Positions 1 through 14,914 of a DNA stretch of 64,000 nucleotides are shown one piece after another (positions within the stretch are counted from its first letter, which is position 1; each line of letters begins with the position of its first letter). Below the pieces are notes generated by a model. That model saw nothing but the letters and a program-made list of their open reading frames with translations, was not told the DNA's origin and did no database searches. Source of the DNA: Glandiceps talaboti (lineage: Eukaryota; Hemichordata; Enteropneusta; Spengelidae); NCBI RefSeq assembly GCF_964340395.1, contig NC_135557.1, forward strand, positions 7,415,709-7,479,708, read 5' to 3'. The position numbers and the translations under genes are program-made.

Positions 1-281
1 CAGAGTGAGTTCAAATAATTAACATAATATTTTTACTGCACATGACATTCAGATGAGTCCAGGATGTGTCATTTAAATAAGAAGTTGCTGATAGATTCAT
101 ACTGTTTTACTTACTTTATTTTTGTCCTTCAGAGATTTGAAATCTAATTTTACGGAGAATATAGTCGTATAAAATTATTAAATGGTGCAACAGACATGCA
201 AGATTGAATCAAATAACTATGGATGCAATAAAATAAAAAAATCGAAGCAGTTCATCCTAAGATTTTTTTTCCTCGAAACAG

Positions 282-665
282 TTGCTGAGAGAGTAGAAAA
301 CAGAGAACACACCTTAAGTGACAGCATCCTCAGGGTACGCAAGGCAATAGTTCTGCCACTTGACAAAAGAAGTTTCATCTTGGAAGGATTGCCAGAAGCC
401 ACAACAAAGGAGGATCTCGAGTTGTACGTTGAGAACCGAACTGAGATTGAAACAGATCCGAAGTTCTACTTTGGTGAAAGCTGTGGTCTTGTGTTGATTA
501 GGTATAATGAAGATATACAAGGTGAGTACTACTGGCCATTTTTAAATCTAGAAAAAAAAACTGTGGAATATGTGAGTGCTACAGCAGTTTCAGAGAGTTT
601 GAGAGAGTATGAGAAAGAGAGCCAGAGAAAGAGACAGAGACAGAGACACAGACAGACAGACAGAC

Positions 666-736
<71 letters not shown>

Positions 737-1150
737 GAAAGAGAGACACCGAGAGAGGTTTGAGGGAGAGAGCGAGAGCGCGAGAGATACCAATAGCTAT
801 ATTAGAGAAATAATTATAGCAATATTCAGTTCAAAGCAATGACTATTAAGAAATGACTATATACTACAAAAAGTGGATTAACAGTATTTTGTATCTTTTT
901 ATAAACAAAAATATAGATTTTGATACTATTGCTACGCGGATTGCTAAGAGAACGTATAAAGGAGCTTCTTTGACAGCCAAACAAGTTATGGTGACCAACG
1001 CCATTTTGGTTAGAGGTTTTCCTCGAGACATCTCTGATGATATACTGCAATTATACTTCGAAAGTCCAAAGAATGGTGGGGGTGACGTCAGTGAAGTTAA
1101 GATCGACAGCAACAAGAATACAGCCCTCGTGTACTTCAAGAATTACAAAG
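282..1150 (+). CDS. Two RRM-type exons of the PARP14-like gene
   Basis: Exons 282-521 and 917-1150 (240 and 234 nt) both enter and leave in phase 1, so they are interchangeable modules. Each carries the end of one RRM and the start of the next. The cores are [20 protein letters not shown] and [20 protein letters not shown], followed by a glycine-rich turn (NGGGD in the second) and a beta strand ([17 protein letters not shown]). This resembles the RRMs of PARP10 and PARP14. The 5' acceptor at 280-281 is preferred over the ATG at 182 because an in-frame TAA directly precedes that ATG, and because [12 protein letters not shown] reads as the tail of a preceding RRM. The intron between the exons holds a CAGA-rich microsatellite at about 620-745. 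Confidence 0.8.
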
Positions 1151-4100
1151 GTAACTTGCTGAATATTTAAATATATTTCGTGTGAGTTTTAAAGTTAGTA
1201 CGTTTGCTCACATGAATCCAATAGAACGCGTTTGTTCAAAGATATTTTATTCTGGTTGACCATTATTTTTTGTAAGTTTGGGAAACAAAGTAATAACAGT
1301 ATAATTTATGTTGTATTAATCCCAATCCATGTTATATTTCAGTTGTAGATTCTGTATTGGGTAGACAACACAAAATACAGAAATCCTCACTAGATGTCCA
1401 ACCATACCACGAATGTATTGGTTATGTGCTGAGTGAAGATGCACCACCACCCCCTATGCCAGAGACCTTGTCTAGGACGGTTAAACCTAACATAGCCAGC
1501 TTTATCACAACTCATCCCACAATCCTAGAAGACCTTCAGAAACGACTATCGCATGTCCACGCCAAGGTGACATTTCAGGATGATGATGAACCGTTTGGTG
1601 GAGTATTGATACAACATACAATATCGGCTGGTACACCCAAAGCGCATGATATCGCCAAGAGTTGGACTAAGAATGTGCAGGAAGTACTTGTTGAGTTCCT
1701 GAAACAATTTGACACCGAGTGCATAGAAGTACCAGAGGGTATATGGTTAATGGTAACAAGCCAATTGGTAGACATACGTGTTGGTGACGTGAACCCAATC
1801 ATGGATGAGGAATCTTCTACCATAACTTTTACTGGAAAGGTAGAACACGTACGTTTACTAAAACAGAAGATCGAGTCTGTAGTGAAAGATGTTGAAGCCG
1901 AGATTGACAAACAACGTCACACTGTCACAGTAGCTCATAACCTCGATGCCTTGAAAGTGAGGCAGCTCATGATGTGCAAGTTTTCACGGAGGGTTGCAAA
2001 AGACTTCCCAGATATCGTTCTTCAAATGGATGCCAAATCGAGCGAAATCACATTTACTGGTCAGAGAAGTGAAGCAACGGCTGCAAAACTTCTCATGTTT
2101 GAAACATTAGATAATCTTAAAAAGATTAAACATGCAACATCGCCATTTCTTTCAAGATTTTTAACGTCCCAGCAGGTTTCAAATGAAATATACCGCTCGT
2201 ACAAACAAGAGCACATTGAAGCAACGTACTACCTTGAAGGAGATACTATTACCGTTTCGGGAATAAATGATGAGGACACTCGGAAAGCCCTAGATATTCT
2301 GACGTCAAGCACTTCTGATGAAACTATCCACATAAGCCATGCATCGAAGGCAGCGTTAGATCACCGCGGATGGGATATATTGCTAAGAAATCTCCAGGAA
2401 GAAAACATTGCCAGTATAGACGTTTCAAGATCACCTGCTGCTGTTGCTGTTAGGGTTATCACTTTTCAGTCACATATGAAGGCAATCAAAGACCAATTGC
2501 AGAATTTCATCAAGCTACATACAATTTCTGATGAGGCACTTGAAACTCAAAATGGAAGGTTTAGGTTCATTTCCGAGTTCAAGAACGAAAGTCTACAGGC
2601 TCTGAAGAAGGGAAGACTACAAGCTGTCAATATAGATGTGACGAAGACAGGAATGTCGTGCCAAGTAGTCTTAATGGGTACAGAAGACGACGTGCAAGAT
2701 GCCATGAAAAAGCTCCGCACATTACTAGGAAGTGTAATTTCCATGTACCATCGAATAGACGAACCTGGGATGGCAAAACTGTTTGTTGTCGAGAGGGGAA
2801 ATAGATACCTTGAATCGGTTGGAAGGGAATTCAAGTGCATCATAGAAGTCGACGATGGCTCAACTGATGTTGTTGATGACAAGCGGATGGAGACTACGAA
2901 ATATAGCGACACTAGACAAGGTAAATTCAAACTTCATTATCAATATTCTGGCAGGGTTTGCATGTTTGCTGCAGTCGCAATTATGCCGTATACCATTTTA
3001 AAATATCCACTTTTATTTTCCAATATCATGCTGTCTTAGATAACATTGCCGTTATCACATGAGGGTGAATCATTGTACATGATTAAATAGATATCTACAT
3101 TAAGTATATTATATCTACTATTAACAATTTACCTTCAGGAGACACATATGACTCTATTGGTGCCTCTTCAGTACATGGATATCACCCACAACCTTCATCG
3201 CCTTCAGTTTTCAGGACATCTGAAGGTATGCATATAAGATTGGTGAAGGGCGACATCTCTTCCCAAAAGGTAGGTTCTTTTTTGATACAAAAAATATGTG
3301 CACGGTGACGTAATATTTATAGAAATCGATGAAAGTCCAATTTCTCGTTTAACACCATGTAGCTTATTGTGGACCAATCCACATATACTTGCAGTTTGTA
3401 ATGGATAGTATTGAAATGTACATACTATTAATCGCGTTGGTTAAAGTTCACTTGCTATGGTCTCTGTAAACCCATTTAGACATGTCCTTACTTCATACCT
3501 TGTCAAATCTTTCTTCTGTAGCACTAACACGATGTTTTCATCAGACAACTGTTACATCAAACAGCAACAATCCTTTTTATATTTAGGCTGACGTAATTGT
3601 TAATACCATTCACTCATCATGTGATCTGACTACTGGAGTGATATCTCAGGCCATTCTCAAAGCTGCCGGGCAACATATTCAGGCTGAGATCAATATAAAA
3701 AAGGCTCACGATGTCAATGAAGGCGACTTGATAGTAACTGGAGGAGGGACACAGGGCTGCAAGCAAATCTACCATATTTGTGTTTTAGGCACACACTGGG
3801 ATGGAGGAGCGACAGCTGAACCAGTAAGTACACTTTGGATCATAGGGGAAGAGCGACCTTCCGGTTATGAAAATTAATATACATGCTCACTTGCACATTA
3901 TTGAAGTTAAAATGGTTGACAGAATAATTGTTCTAATGTGTAACAGCTCAAAGAACATTAACGCCATCCCTTAGAATCGAAGATACGTCATGTTGTTCGA
4001 CCCTATCAGGCTTTCAACCACGACTGTAATAATCTGCCGAATATCCTGCACAATCCAACCAGACTGGAGTGCCGCCAATCAAATATCGTTATTCTCTAAA

Positions 4101-5824
4101 AGGTGCCAAAATGACCATAATGGCAGCCTTTCAATGTTGATTAAATGAGACCAGCCACCTAATCTTACATCAATAGTAAACATAAGTCTGGTATTTTATT
4201 AAGTACAACCAATTAACAAGTATCACCATAACAACAACCCTTCTCATCATTATCAGAAACAGAAACTATTCTATTTAATTTTAATCTACATAATGACCTC
4301 TGTTGGAACGTCTAATTACAAGTTCAAGGTGTTGCCTAAATCCTTTGATATGATCTAGCAGGGACAGTCCCATACAATAGTACAGACGATGAGTGCTGGC
4401 TGATAACGTGGCACGAATGTCTTACAGTCTATGCGAATTTATTACATATATTCTATTATTGATAATGTAATAAATTTTTTTAACATTTTATCTTCCAAAG
4501 CTCTTGCGATCTGTTCTACAAAAGAGCCTTTTTGCCGCACACAAGGCCAACATGACGTCTATGGTCATCCCTGCTATTGGTACTGGTAAACTTGGATATC
4601 CTAAAGATATCAGCGCTCGCATTATGTTTAATGAGATCGTGAACTTTAGCAGCAAACATCAGATGACTTCTTTGACAAACGTAGCAGTCGTGGTTTATGA
4701 CCGAGATTATGAAACCTGTAAGGTACGTTTTACATCCAATGGTACATATTCAGTGTAATGTATGTCATTGCATTGAAATCATTTCACCACTCCAAACCAT
4801 ATAAACTTAGGTTACGTGGCCATATGGATAAGGATTGGATATTTATTTTGGATTTTTATTTTATAAAACAATTTTAGCACTGCGTCCTACTTGAAAAGTC
4901 AATTTTAAAACAACATATGTCAACTCCATAGATTTCAAAAGATTGATAAATGTGTAAAATTGTTGTTATTGTACGTACGTACGTACGTACGTACATACAT
5001 ACATACATATATACATAAATACATAAATACATACATACATACATACATACATACATACATACATACATGCATACACACACACATACATACATACATACAT
5101 ACATACATACATACATACACACACACACATACACACATACATACATACATACATACATACATACATACATACATACATACATACATACATACATACATAC
5201 ATACATACATACATACATACAAACAAACTTTCTTACTCATTCTTTTAGCATTATGCAATGAGTTGAGTTACAAACAGACTTGGTTTATATTATTTTACAT
5301 TCATTTTTCAAGTAGGACGCCATAGCAAAATTGTTTTAAAATTTAAAGATCTAAAAGAAATATCCAATCCTCATCCATAGGACCTCTCTAAAGAGAACCT
5401 CAGTGGTTCGAACATTGTTGTTGTCCAAGCGATATAAAATGTGTGGTAAGTGGGTGTCATGGATCTGATTACGTTATCATGACATACAGGGGCTTAAGTT
5501 GTTTGAAATGCTAACTTGAAGGAAATCATTGGTGGGACGGCAACTTTATACCAACGTTTGTTCCGCTTACCACCACTAAGAACTTGTTGTTTTATATTTC
5601 AGGCATTTGAAAATGGAATAAAGAAACTCTATGGAGCAACTGTGAGTCCGATGCCTTCCAGTAAGTCAATGCACATGTAATCAAAGGAAATGTTATTTCG
5701 AAACTATATGCACGTGTCACACCCTTCCTATTATCTCTTTCTTCAGTCTTTGTCTGTCTGTCTGTCTGTCTGTCTCTGCCTCACTCCGTTTCTCTGTCTC
5801 ACTCTCACTCTCACTCTGTCTGCC

Positions 5825-5893
<69 letters not shown>

Positions 5894-6000
5894 CGCTCTG
5901 TCTCTGTCTATCTGTCGGTCGGTCTGTCTGTGCCTGTCTGTCTGTCTGTCTGTCTGTCTCTCGCTCTCTCTCTCTGTCTCTCTCTGTCTCTCTCTCTGTC

Positions 6001-6068
<68 letters not shown>

Positions 6069-8776
6069 ATAGCATTTTAATGATACCACGTTCAATTGTT
6101 CACATTGAATCGGTTATTTCATACAGAACCTGTTGTCAAGCATGATACTAAGAAAACTACATCGTTCAAGACAACAGAAGGAATGACGATAACTCTAGTG
6201 AAGGGGAACTTAACTGATGAAAGGGTTAGTTTTGCCATTCTGAGATACGAATATATTATGAACCCAACGTAACACATCCATTAAATTTCGTTTTATTCAT
6301 GCCAGTTATGTCTCTAAAAGGACAGCTAATATCATTCAAATCATGAATAAAGGTGGTGTACTATAGTGATGCTTTGTACCTCAGATATTCTTCGACCTCA
6401 TCAAATACGATCTCATCATATTCCTCATAGGAATCTATTATTTGCTCTGCTCTCAGTTGGGAGATTATTTAGGGGAGACTCTCTTTTATTTAGTATATTA
6501 TTTTTTATACAACAGTTGTGCATATCAAGCTTGAGATGTTTACACGTGAGGTGGCAGCACTCTCTTACTACTCTGAGTCTGGACTCAAATATATACAACA
6601 ATGTTACCATGTCTGCTGCCAATCCTAATTCTGCATAACCCTTGCTCTTTTAAATAATCTTTATTCATACTGTATAGTTATGTAAGTATATAAACACTTA
6701 TCTTCCAAGAGGTCCAGTGAGGGCCATCCCTCATGGGACCAGTAACAATGCAGGAAGAAACTGGAGTACCGGGGGGAAGCCTGTGTTGTTCGGTAGCGTC
6801 AAACTGCTGAACGACACTCTTTTCACACAAAGCGTGGTGAATTTTATACCCCGACCGCAGTGCTAAGATGCAAGTGGTTTTACCACTCGACCACCGACAA
6901 CCAATTTATCATCAAGGACATGTCATACATTGCATTTCCCAGGAAGGGGAACAATTAAGATAAGCAGTTTGGTAAAATTGTGTTTTCAAAAATTAACTAA
7001 CTACATGAATTATTGTTTACATGCACTTTTAGTCCGGCGTGATCGTTAACACTATTCGAACAACGTGTGACTTAAGTGTTGGAATGGTATCCAAAGCTAT
7101 CCTAAAAGCTGGTGGCACGCAACTTCAACTAGAAATAGATAGCAAGAAACCTAAGAAAGTGACTGAAGGATCATTAATTGTCACTGGAGGCGCACATCTC
7201 TCCGCTAGATCCATTTATCATGCATGTATCCTAGATACGTCATGGGATGGCGGCAAAAAATGTGAACCAGTAAGTTTGTTCTTAGTGTATAGCGATGGCA
7301 ATAATTATTCATCAAACATATTACAATTGCAGGATAACGTCACATTGTTTTTTCAACGGAATGCACTATGAATATGATTTTTTATTATGCATGTTTACTG
7401 ATATGACATCGCTTTATACAGTAACTAAGCTTAATTATGTCGTGCTTTATCCACGTGGTTGGGAACATCCAAGTTTGTCTGTTGGTATTATTTTTTTTTA
7501 ACATGTGGACAGAACTGAGAAACACATTTTCCATGGGAATACTGATTCAATGATTGTCTTTTCAAACTCATTAATGAAAAGTACTTATACATTTGTACAC
7601 CCCTTTCTATCTTAGTGTTGAAAATGACAACAATATAATTTTTTGAGGTAAAATATCATATTCTCCAATATATAGTGCACACAAAATTGGAATTAAAGTA
7701 ACAATTTACATGCTATGATTACATTTTTGTCTCTCAAAACTTCACAGCTGCTACGGAGTGTTGTTTGGAAGTCTCTGGACCTGGCTGACCAGGTAAAACA
7801 TACTTCAATCTCCATCCCAGCTATAGGAACGGGAGCATTAGGATATCCAAGTGATACTACAGCTCGGATTATGTATGACGAGGTGAAATCATTCAGTGCT
7901 AAGAAACCAAAAACAAGTCTATCTGATGTGAGAATCGTGGTGTATGACAAGAATCAAGGAGCATGCCAGGTACCTTTATAGTTTTGTCATGCAATCTCTA
8001 AGGTTGACCCTGGAAGTTAATGTTTGATCCTTGGTATTTCTATTTGTATATGTTTCATTGAACAAACAGACTGCGTGTGCTCCAAGGCAAACGTGGTCTG
8101 TGTGGCTGACAGTTTGACTCTTTGAAAGGTTACTCCCAATATATATATATATACCCCTAAAAGCAAATATTTCTTTTGAATTGTAAAATGAGAAATAGAA
8201 AAAATGTTTGCCGTAGCAAATGCATGGCATTAAAATAAAGTAAAGTGTCAACAAAAGAACTGTTCTTTTCTCACGACATACCGAATTTGTATTCATAGCA
8301 CTACATTCCGATTTGAAATTGAGTGTGCGCTTTGAAGCAAATTCCATATTTGGCAAATTTAGTATGAAAGGTGGATGGAATTTGTCGTACACTGAAATAT
8401 AATTGGTCGTGCCCCTTAACCTATAAATTAAGTGTTATGTGACGTAATGCTACACAGTGATTATTATGCCAAGGTAAATGTAGACATGTAATGGCACAAT
8501 GACTTACTTTTACGACTCCATCAATCTTTTTTCCACTTCATGTACACACTGAACTTCCTTATCTTGTTTAGGCATTTGAAGATGAACTGATGAAGTTATC
8601 TTCAACAATGAAAACACCAGGGGCGAGTGTTTTGCCTTCAACAGCGTCATCAACCAGTGCCCATCATCGAACCCCGGGAGGTTATTCCCGTTTAAAGGAT
8701 GTTACGACGAGTAAGACATCTTCCCCCACCACAAAGAAGTCTGATAAAGGACGACATGGTCAGTATATGTAGTTGT

Positions 8777-8819
<43 letters not shown>

Positions 8820-8841
8820 GTTGTTATTGTTGTTGATTTGT

Positions 8842-8873
<32 letters not shown>

Positions 8874-8917
8874 GGTGGTGGTGGTTGTGGTGGTGGTGAT
8901 GGTGATGGTAGTTTTGG

Positions 8918-8980
<63 letters not shown>

Positions 8981-11635
8981 CGGTGGTGGTGGTGGCGGCG
9001 GCGGTGGCGCTTGGTCTTTGTCTCTTTCTAAAATAGTTTATACATTTCCATAGGCCCCAAATCGACAGGATCACTGTACACAAACTTAAAGGGTGACAAG
9101 TCTGAGATGAAGGTTGGAACAATCACTCTGCAAGTTAGCCAGGGTGATATCACTGTTGAAAAGACAGAAGCCATAGTGAACAGTAGCAACCCAAAGCTAG
9201 ATCTAAAATCAGGTAAGGCATAATCATAAGTTTTTTTAAACAATGTCACAAATGTCTCGATTTCAATTACAACGTTTAACGTACCTCAGGTACGTTTTCT
9301 TTTTTGTTTCTTTTCAGTTTTCATAATTTGAATAAATTACATTTTGTCTAATTTCTGCGTAATAGAATATGCCACTCTCCCAATACGTCGGCTCCTTGAG
9401 ATTGGTTGATAATCCACTCAACGTAAAGCAGATGAATACCTTCAATATCCCAAGACACAAACAAAAGCCACCCATGTCGTGGCTAATTAATATCTTTATA
9501 TTGAGTAAACATCTAATGATGGGACTAAATTTTGTGGTTTGAAATAATGTCATCTGGGGCAAAAATGTGAAGAAGCATTACAAAGCTAGCAATTATGACG
9601 TGCACTACTTTTATCGAACATTGCCCCTGAACAAAATAACGTTACCTAATCGATAATCGTCTGAAATAATGACAAGATAACGTGTCTATAACGAAATATT
9701 TATAATCTATCCTTAGGCTACTCGACGTGCTATAGTTTGGAATGATGACAATTTTGTCACATGACTGTAGTGTCACCAACCATATCAGATCCTCAGTCAG
9801 CCTGGAGAAGCGCCCGGGATTGGACGTGAAACTGTTGCCATTAAACACAACAGCAAGTCCAGTAGGATAGGTTATAAATATTTCCTTATTACCTTCATAC
9901 CTGTATGATTGAGAAAAAGTCATAGCTATGACGTGTCCATGTTTCAAAAAAATAGTATGTCAAATGCTATAACCGTGTATACGTGTTTTTTGATTGCCAT
10001 AGGAGGAGCAGTCCAAGCAGCTATTCTAAGAAATGGAGGAGATACCATAGCACAAGAGTGTAAACAGTTAGGTGGGTGAATTATATAATAGCTTATGATT
10101 TTGAAATGCAAACATATATACCACATATCTTATAGGATGCGAAATATTATAGATAAAATTGCAATGTTACAATTTAATGTTGAAAAATGCACATTTTAAA
10201 TATGCATACTTTGTTTTAATATAGTAGTTGTTTTTATCGTTGTTGTAAAGACTGGTTGACAATGTTTAGTTTTATGCTTAATATCCTTCATATCTATTTG
10301 TAGTGAAATTCGGACCCCAACAACCTGGCAGTGCTGTTATGACGAATGCTGGTAATTTGAACTGTAAACACATTATACATGTCATTTTAATTCAATCCAC
10401 CGATCGGTCAAACTTAGAGACGGCTATTAGTAATTTGCTGAAGTATGCAGAGAAAAAGCAGATCAAATCTTTGTCAATACCTTTACTTGGAACAGGTGAG
10501 AATGATAACATAGATTTTTATCTACATGTTTATGTTTATTTTACGTGTATTTACCTTTTGTGGTATTTCAGTGAATATGGCAAACTACAAGAAATTGAAA
10601 AATGCATAATTAGTTCAAAGTGATATTAATAATATATACATAACCGTCCTCAAACCTATTAGCGCCCAGGGCGTCAACATCATCGTTTGGTGTGCTATTC
10701 AACGTGATTTGTGGAACACTACAACAGTGTCTTCGTTTGCGATATTGTGAAGTCAAAATATTGAATACTTGGCAATAGAAAACTCCAAGGAGTTGATTTC
10801 CATTGAGTTCCCATTGTTTGCACACTTTCTGTTTACAATGGGATAGTTGAAGGAAATCTTCAGCGATGACCATTCTCACGAGGTTCTACTGCATTGCAGG
10901 TGCGATGGGTATGAAAGCAGAGGAAGCCGCCGACATGGTCCTTGGAATGCTTGGTATTTTTGTGCTGAAACAGAAACCAAAGTTTCTAAAACTCCTCCGT
11001 GTCATCATTTTTCAATCAAACATGGTTGCCATATTCCAGAACACAATGGCATCTTTCCTTGGAAGGAGTGTCGAAGAACCAAAGAGCAGGGCTAAGAAAT
11101 TATTGGGTATTATTGATATTTCTTGTTTCCTGGCCCTACAGGTATCACCTGGATCGGACTACATATATTGCAGTCCCTCTATCGTTCTATACGTTTCACT
11201 TATTTTCAAATCACTAAACGTGTCAATATATATTTTATAATTAAACAGGAAACATGTTCTTCTCAACAATTTCAAAATTGTAACGATATAGTTTTCTAAA
11301 CGTCGTATCATCTAAAATGGCATCCTTTTGAAATTTATGCAGGCACAGCTCGTTCTGCTTTAACAACCATTGGCGTTTTAACCGGGGAAAAGAAGACAGC
11401 TACGGCGCTGGGAAAGATTGGAGAGCCAGTCCGTAATAGTCTAACCTTGAATATATATGCAGAAACTAGAAGTAATATAGACTGTGCCATCACAAAAATC
11501 AAGACATATGTGGACGAAGAATCTGTAGTAAGGGTATGTACAATCATTTTTCTTTAGAGTAAAAAAGATATAAAATATCATTTGTTCTTATGATTGATGG
11601 ATTAATTGGTTGGTTGGTGGGTGGGTAGGTGGGTG

Positions 11636-11683
<48 letters not shown>

Positions 11684-11721
11684 TTATGGATGTTAACAGT
11701 AATGTATATATCGTTGATCAA

Positions 11722-11793
<72 letters not shown>

Positions 11794-11870
11794 GAGGGTA
11801 GAAGTAAATCAAGTCGGATTTTTCGTCTCTGCAAGCCTGTTTCGTGAGTAAATCACTCGTCAAGAGATGT

Positions 11871-11955
<85 letters not shown>

Positions 11956-13921
11956 TGCGTGCTGTGCATGCACTTATGCAATTAAATTTAGCATGGTTAT
12001 GATTGTATGGAAATTTTATTTAATTTTTACACTGCATCTAGTCCTGGGTTTCACCGTGGAGTTTGAGCTCGGATAGATGAGCTCGGATTGTACCATGGAT
12101 TAACCAGCATACATCAGATGGCGACACAATATTTCTTTACGTTTTGTCAAATATTATTTCCATCATTTCTAGGTAGTAGAAAAGGAAGCTGTAAGTAAAG
12201 TTATGGATGAGGATTTGGCCGAGCTTTTAACATACGCAGATTCATTGCAGGTAGGTATCACACCATCAGGTCGATATGATAATATGCACTGGACAGTAGG
12301 CCATAGGTTACAACCACAAATCATGAATTAATCTGAATGTTTTTAGTGGAATTTGATTGTGAGGGAGTGGCTCCCGACCTGGTATTTAGTGTGTGTGTGT
12401 GTGGGGGGGGGGGGGCGAGGGGTAGGGACCGCCTTCGAGGCCAACAAAACTATAACTAGAAAATAAAGTTGTTATCATAATCAATTGGGTCTAGACAGTT
12501 ATTTCATGATTTTGTCATCACCTACAATTTCAGAAACGTCAAGTTGATCTCACCCTTTTGTATAATAAGTTCTATGTTTGATATTGCATCATGGGAGTCA
12601 GCAGTATGAGTATATTCACGGTTGCATAATTAATATTCATGATAAATGTTTAACACTGTAGGGAATACGCACTCGGGACTCATGAAGATTGATATAATTA
12701 AAGTGGCCATGTAGATAACATTTAGGAATTTATTTTGGAATTTATATTCATAAAACAGCTCTTCTATGTTTCCCTACTTGAAAATATAATACGAAACAAT
12801 ATTGTACCAAGTCATTGTTTGTAATGCACTAAATTGCCAAAATGAAAACAATGTGTAAAATGTTAGTTATTGTACGTACAATAATACATGTTTCAACACG
12901 TTCTAGCTTTTTGCTATGTATTGAATTACAAACATGGACTCGGTATATGTTGTTTCACATTGTTTGTTCAAGTAGGGAAACATATATAGTCGAGTTTTTT
13001 TTTTTTTACAAATCCAGAATAACTCTCAATTTGTCATCCGTATGGCAACTGTAAATAAAGAATTCCATCTGTGTTATATTCCTAGTGTAATCTTTTAACT
13101 TTATTCGAGCACCAGGAGAATGTTGACTCTCTTATTTCTAACTTTCAAAAGGTACATTTTAAATGTTTATAGCTAAAATAATGTACTTTTCGTGTTTCAC
13201 TCATGGTACATTGTATTTTTGACACAGAGCTAGACATTTTTTTAAACTTTAGGTTAACACTAACAGAGATACAATGAACACGGTAGGATCCTTTGCAAAA
13301 TCACATTGAACGCTGATAAGCATCGATATTCTTTCACAATGCAGTAAAACTGTTACATTAGAAGTTGTCTAAGGGTGTGTAATAAATGTCATGTCGCATG
13401 AGTGAAACACGAAGCCTACATCAATCTAGTTGTAACAGTTAATGCTTCGTAAATGTTTTGTATCTCCAGGTCGAAATTATTAAAGACACGCCAACCAAAA
13501 TACGACTGCGTGGTTCAATACACGATGTGTTACAGGTCCAAGATAAATTAAATAAACTTCTTGATGCAATTGATGTGAAAATACGCATGCTAGAGACGCA
13601 ACTGACCCTGGCAAAGAATGTGAATTGGAAATATGAATACGATGGCAAGTTTGAGAGTTATGATGACGACATCACAGGGTTGATAGAAATGGCCTTTGAC
13701 AAAAAGCAATCATCTGTCGACTTTGAAATAAATGGAGGTGGCTACAGAGTTGACTTCAAGAAAATGACCGAGATTGATACTGATGATTCCTCGTCAGAAG
13801 TTAGAGTGAGGAGAGTGTTAAAGGAAGGTAGGGCTCCAAATATAACTTTAACTATGATAAACTAATGATAGTCAAATCTGCTTGTATCCTTTAATTAGTT
13901 CTTAGCAAACCTAGATCAAAT

Positions 13922-13962
<41 letters not shown>

Positions 13963-14066
13963 AGGGGGGGAGGGAGGGAGGGAGGGAGGGAGGGAGGGAG
14001 GGAGAGAGAGAGAGAAGAGAGAGAGAGGGGGGGGGGAGGGAGGGAGGGAGGGGGGAGGGAGGGAGG

Positions 14067-14123
<57 letters not shown>

Positions 14124-14875
14124 TACATACCTTCATAAAACCTCTTCCATTCTCTTTTGAATAACATTTGATCTTCACTTTAGGAGGTATTAGTTTACCC
14201 GAAATTTGGAGCGACATGGCTGATAGCGAACGCTACAAATCAATAGTGCTTGATAGTCAGTCAAAAGAATACATTGAAGTCGAAAGTTATATGAAGAAGT
14301 ATTACACTCCGAAGAAAGTTTTGCAAGTAAGTTACAAACGTGGAAGTTTTGCAAATACGTTCTAAACGAGAACATTTTGTAAGACCCAAACGTGTATGCC
14401 CCAAATTATAAATTATAAATTGTAATTTAAGACGAATCAATGAATTGCTTTCTGGTAAATACTTAACATTTCTACTTTTCAGAGTTGAATAAAACTTTAC
14501 ATCGTGACCCTAAAGAATAAATTAAAATCGAAGTGAAAATGTTTGATTTAAATTTCTAAATTTGCATTTTGATGCTTAGGCTATCTTCCGTCTCTTCTTG
14601 TACACATTCTTATATGAAGTGAATACATTGAATTTACAGTGAATAATTTCATTAGTTGAAATAAATAAAATATTGGAAATCTTACGATTAATGAGACAGA
14701 CATAGAGACAGGGAGACAGAAAGAGACAGACAGAGACATACAAAGCGAGACAGAGAAATGCAGACAGACAGACAGACAGACATACATACATACATACAGA
14801 CACACACAGACATACATACATACATACATACATACATACATACATAGATACATACATACATACATACATACATAC

Positions 14876-14914
<39 letters not shown>

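Noticed and set aside
182-281. ATG at 182 as the start of the PARP-like protein
   Set aside because: The stretch 182-281 does not look like protein, an in-frame TAA sits just upstream, and a phase-1 acceptor at 280-281 joins a clear RRM tail, so the real exon starts at 282.
4874-5325. Open frames on both strands with Tyr/Val/Cys/Met or His/Thr/Ile repeats
   Set aside because: They are readings of the ACAT/ACGT microsatellite inside a foldback element.
8760-9122. Poly-Asp, poly-Met and poly-Leu frames
   Set aside because: Trinucleotide microsatellites in an intron; the flanking exons splice across in phase.
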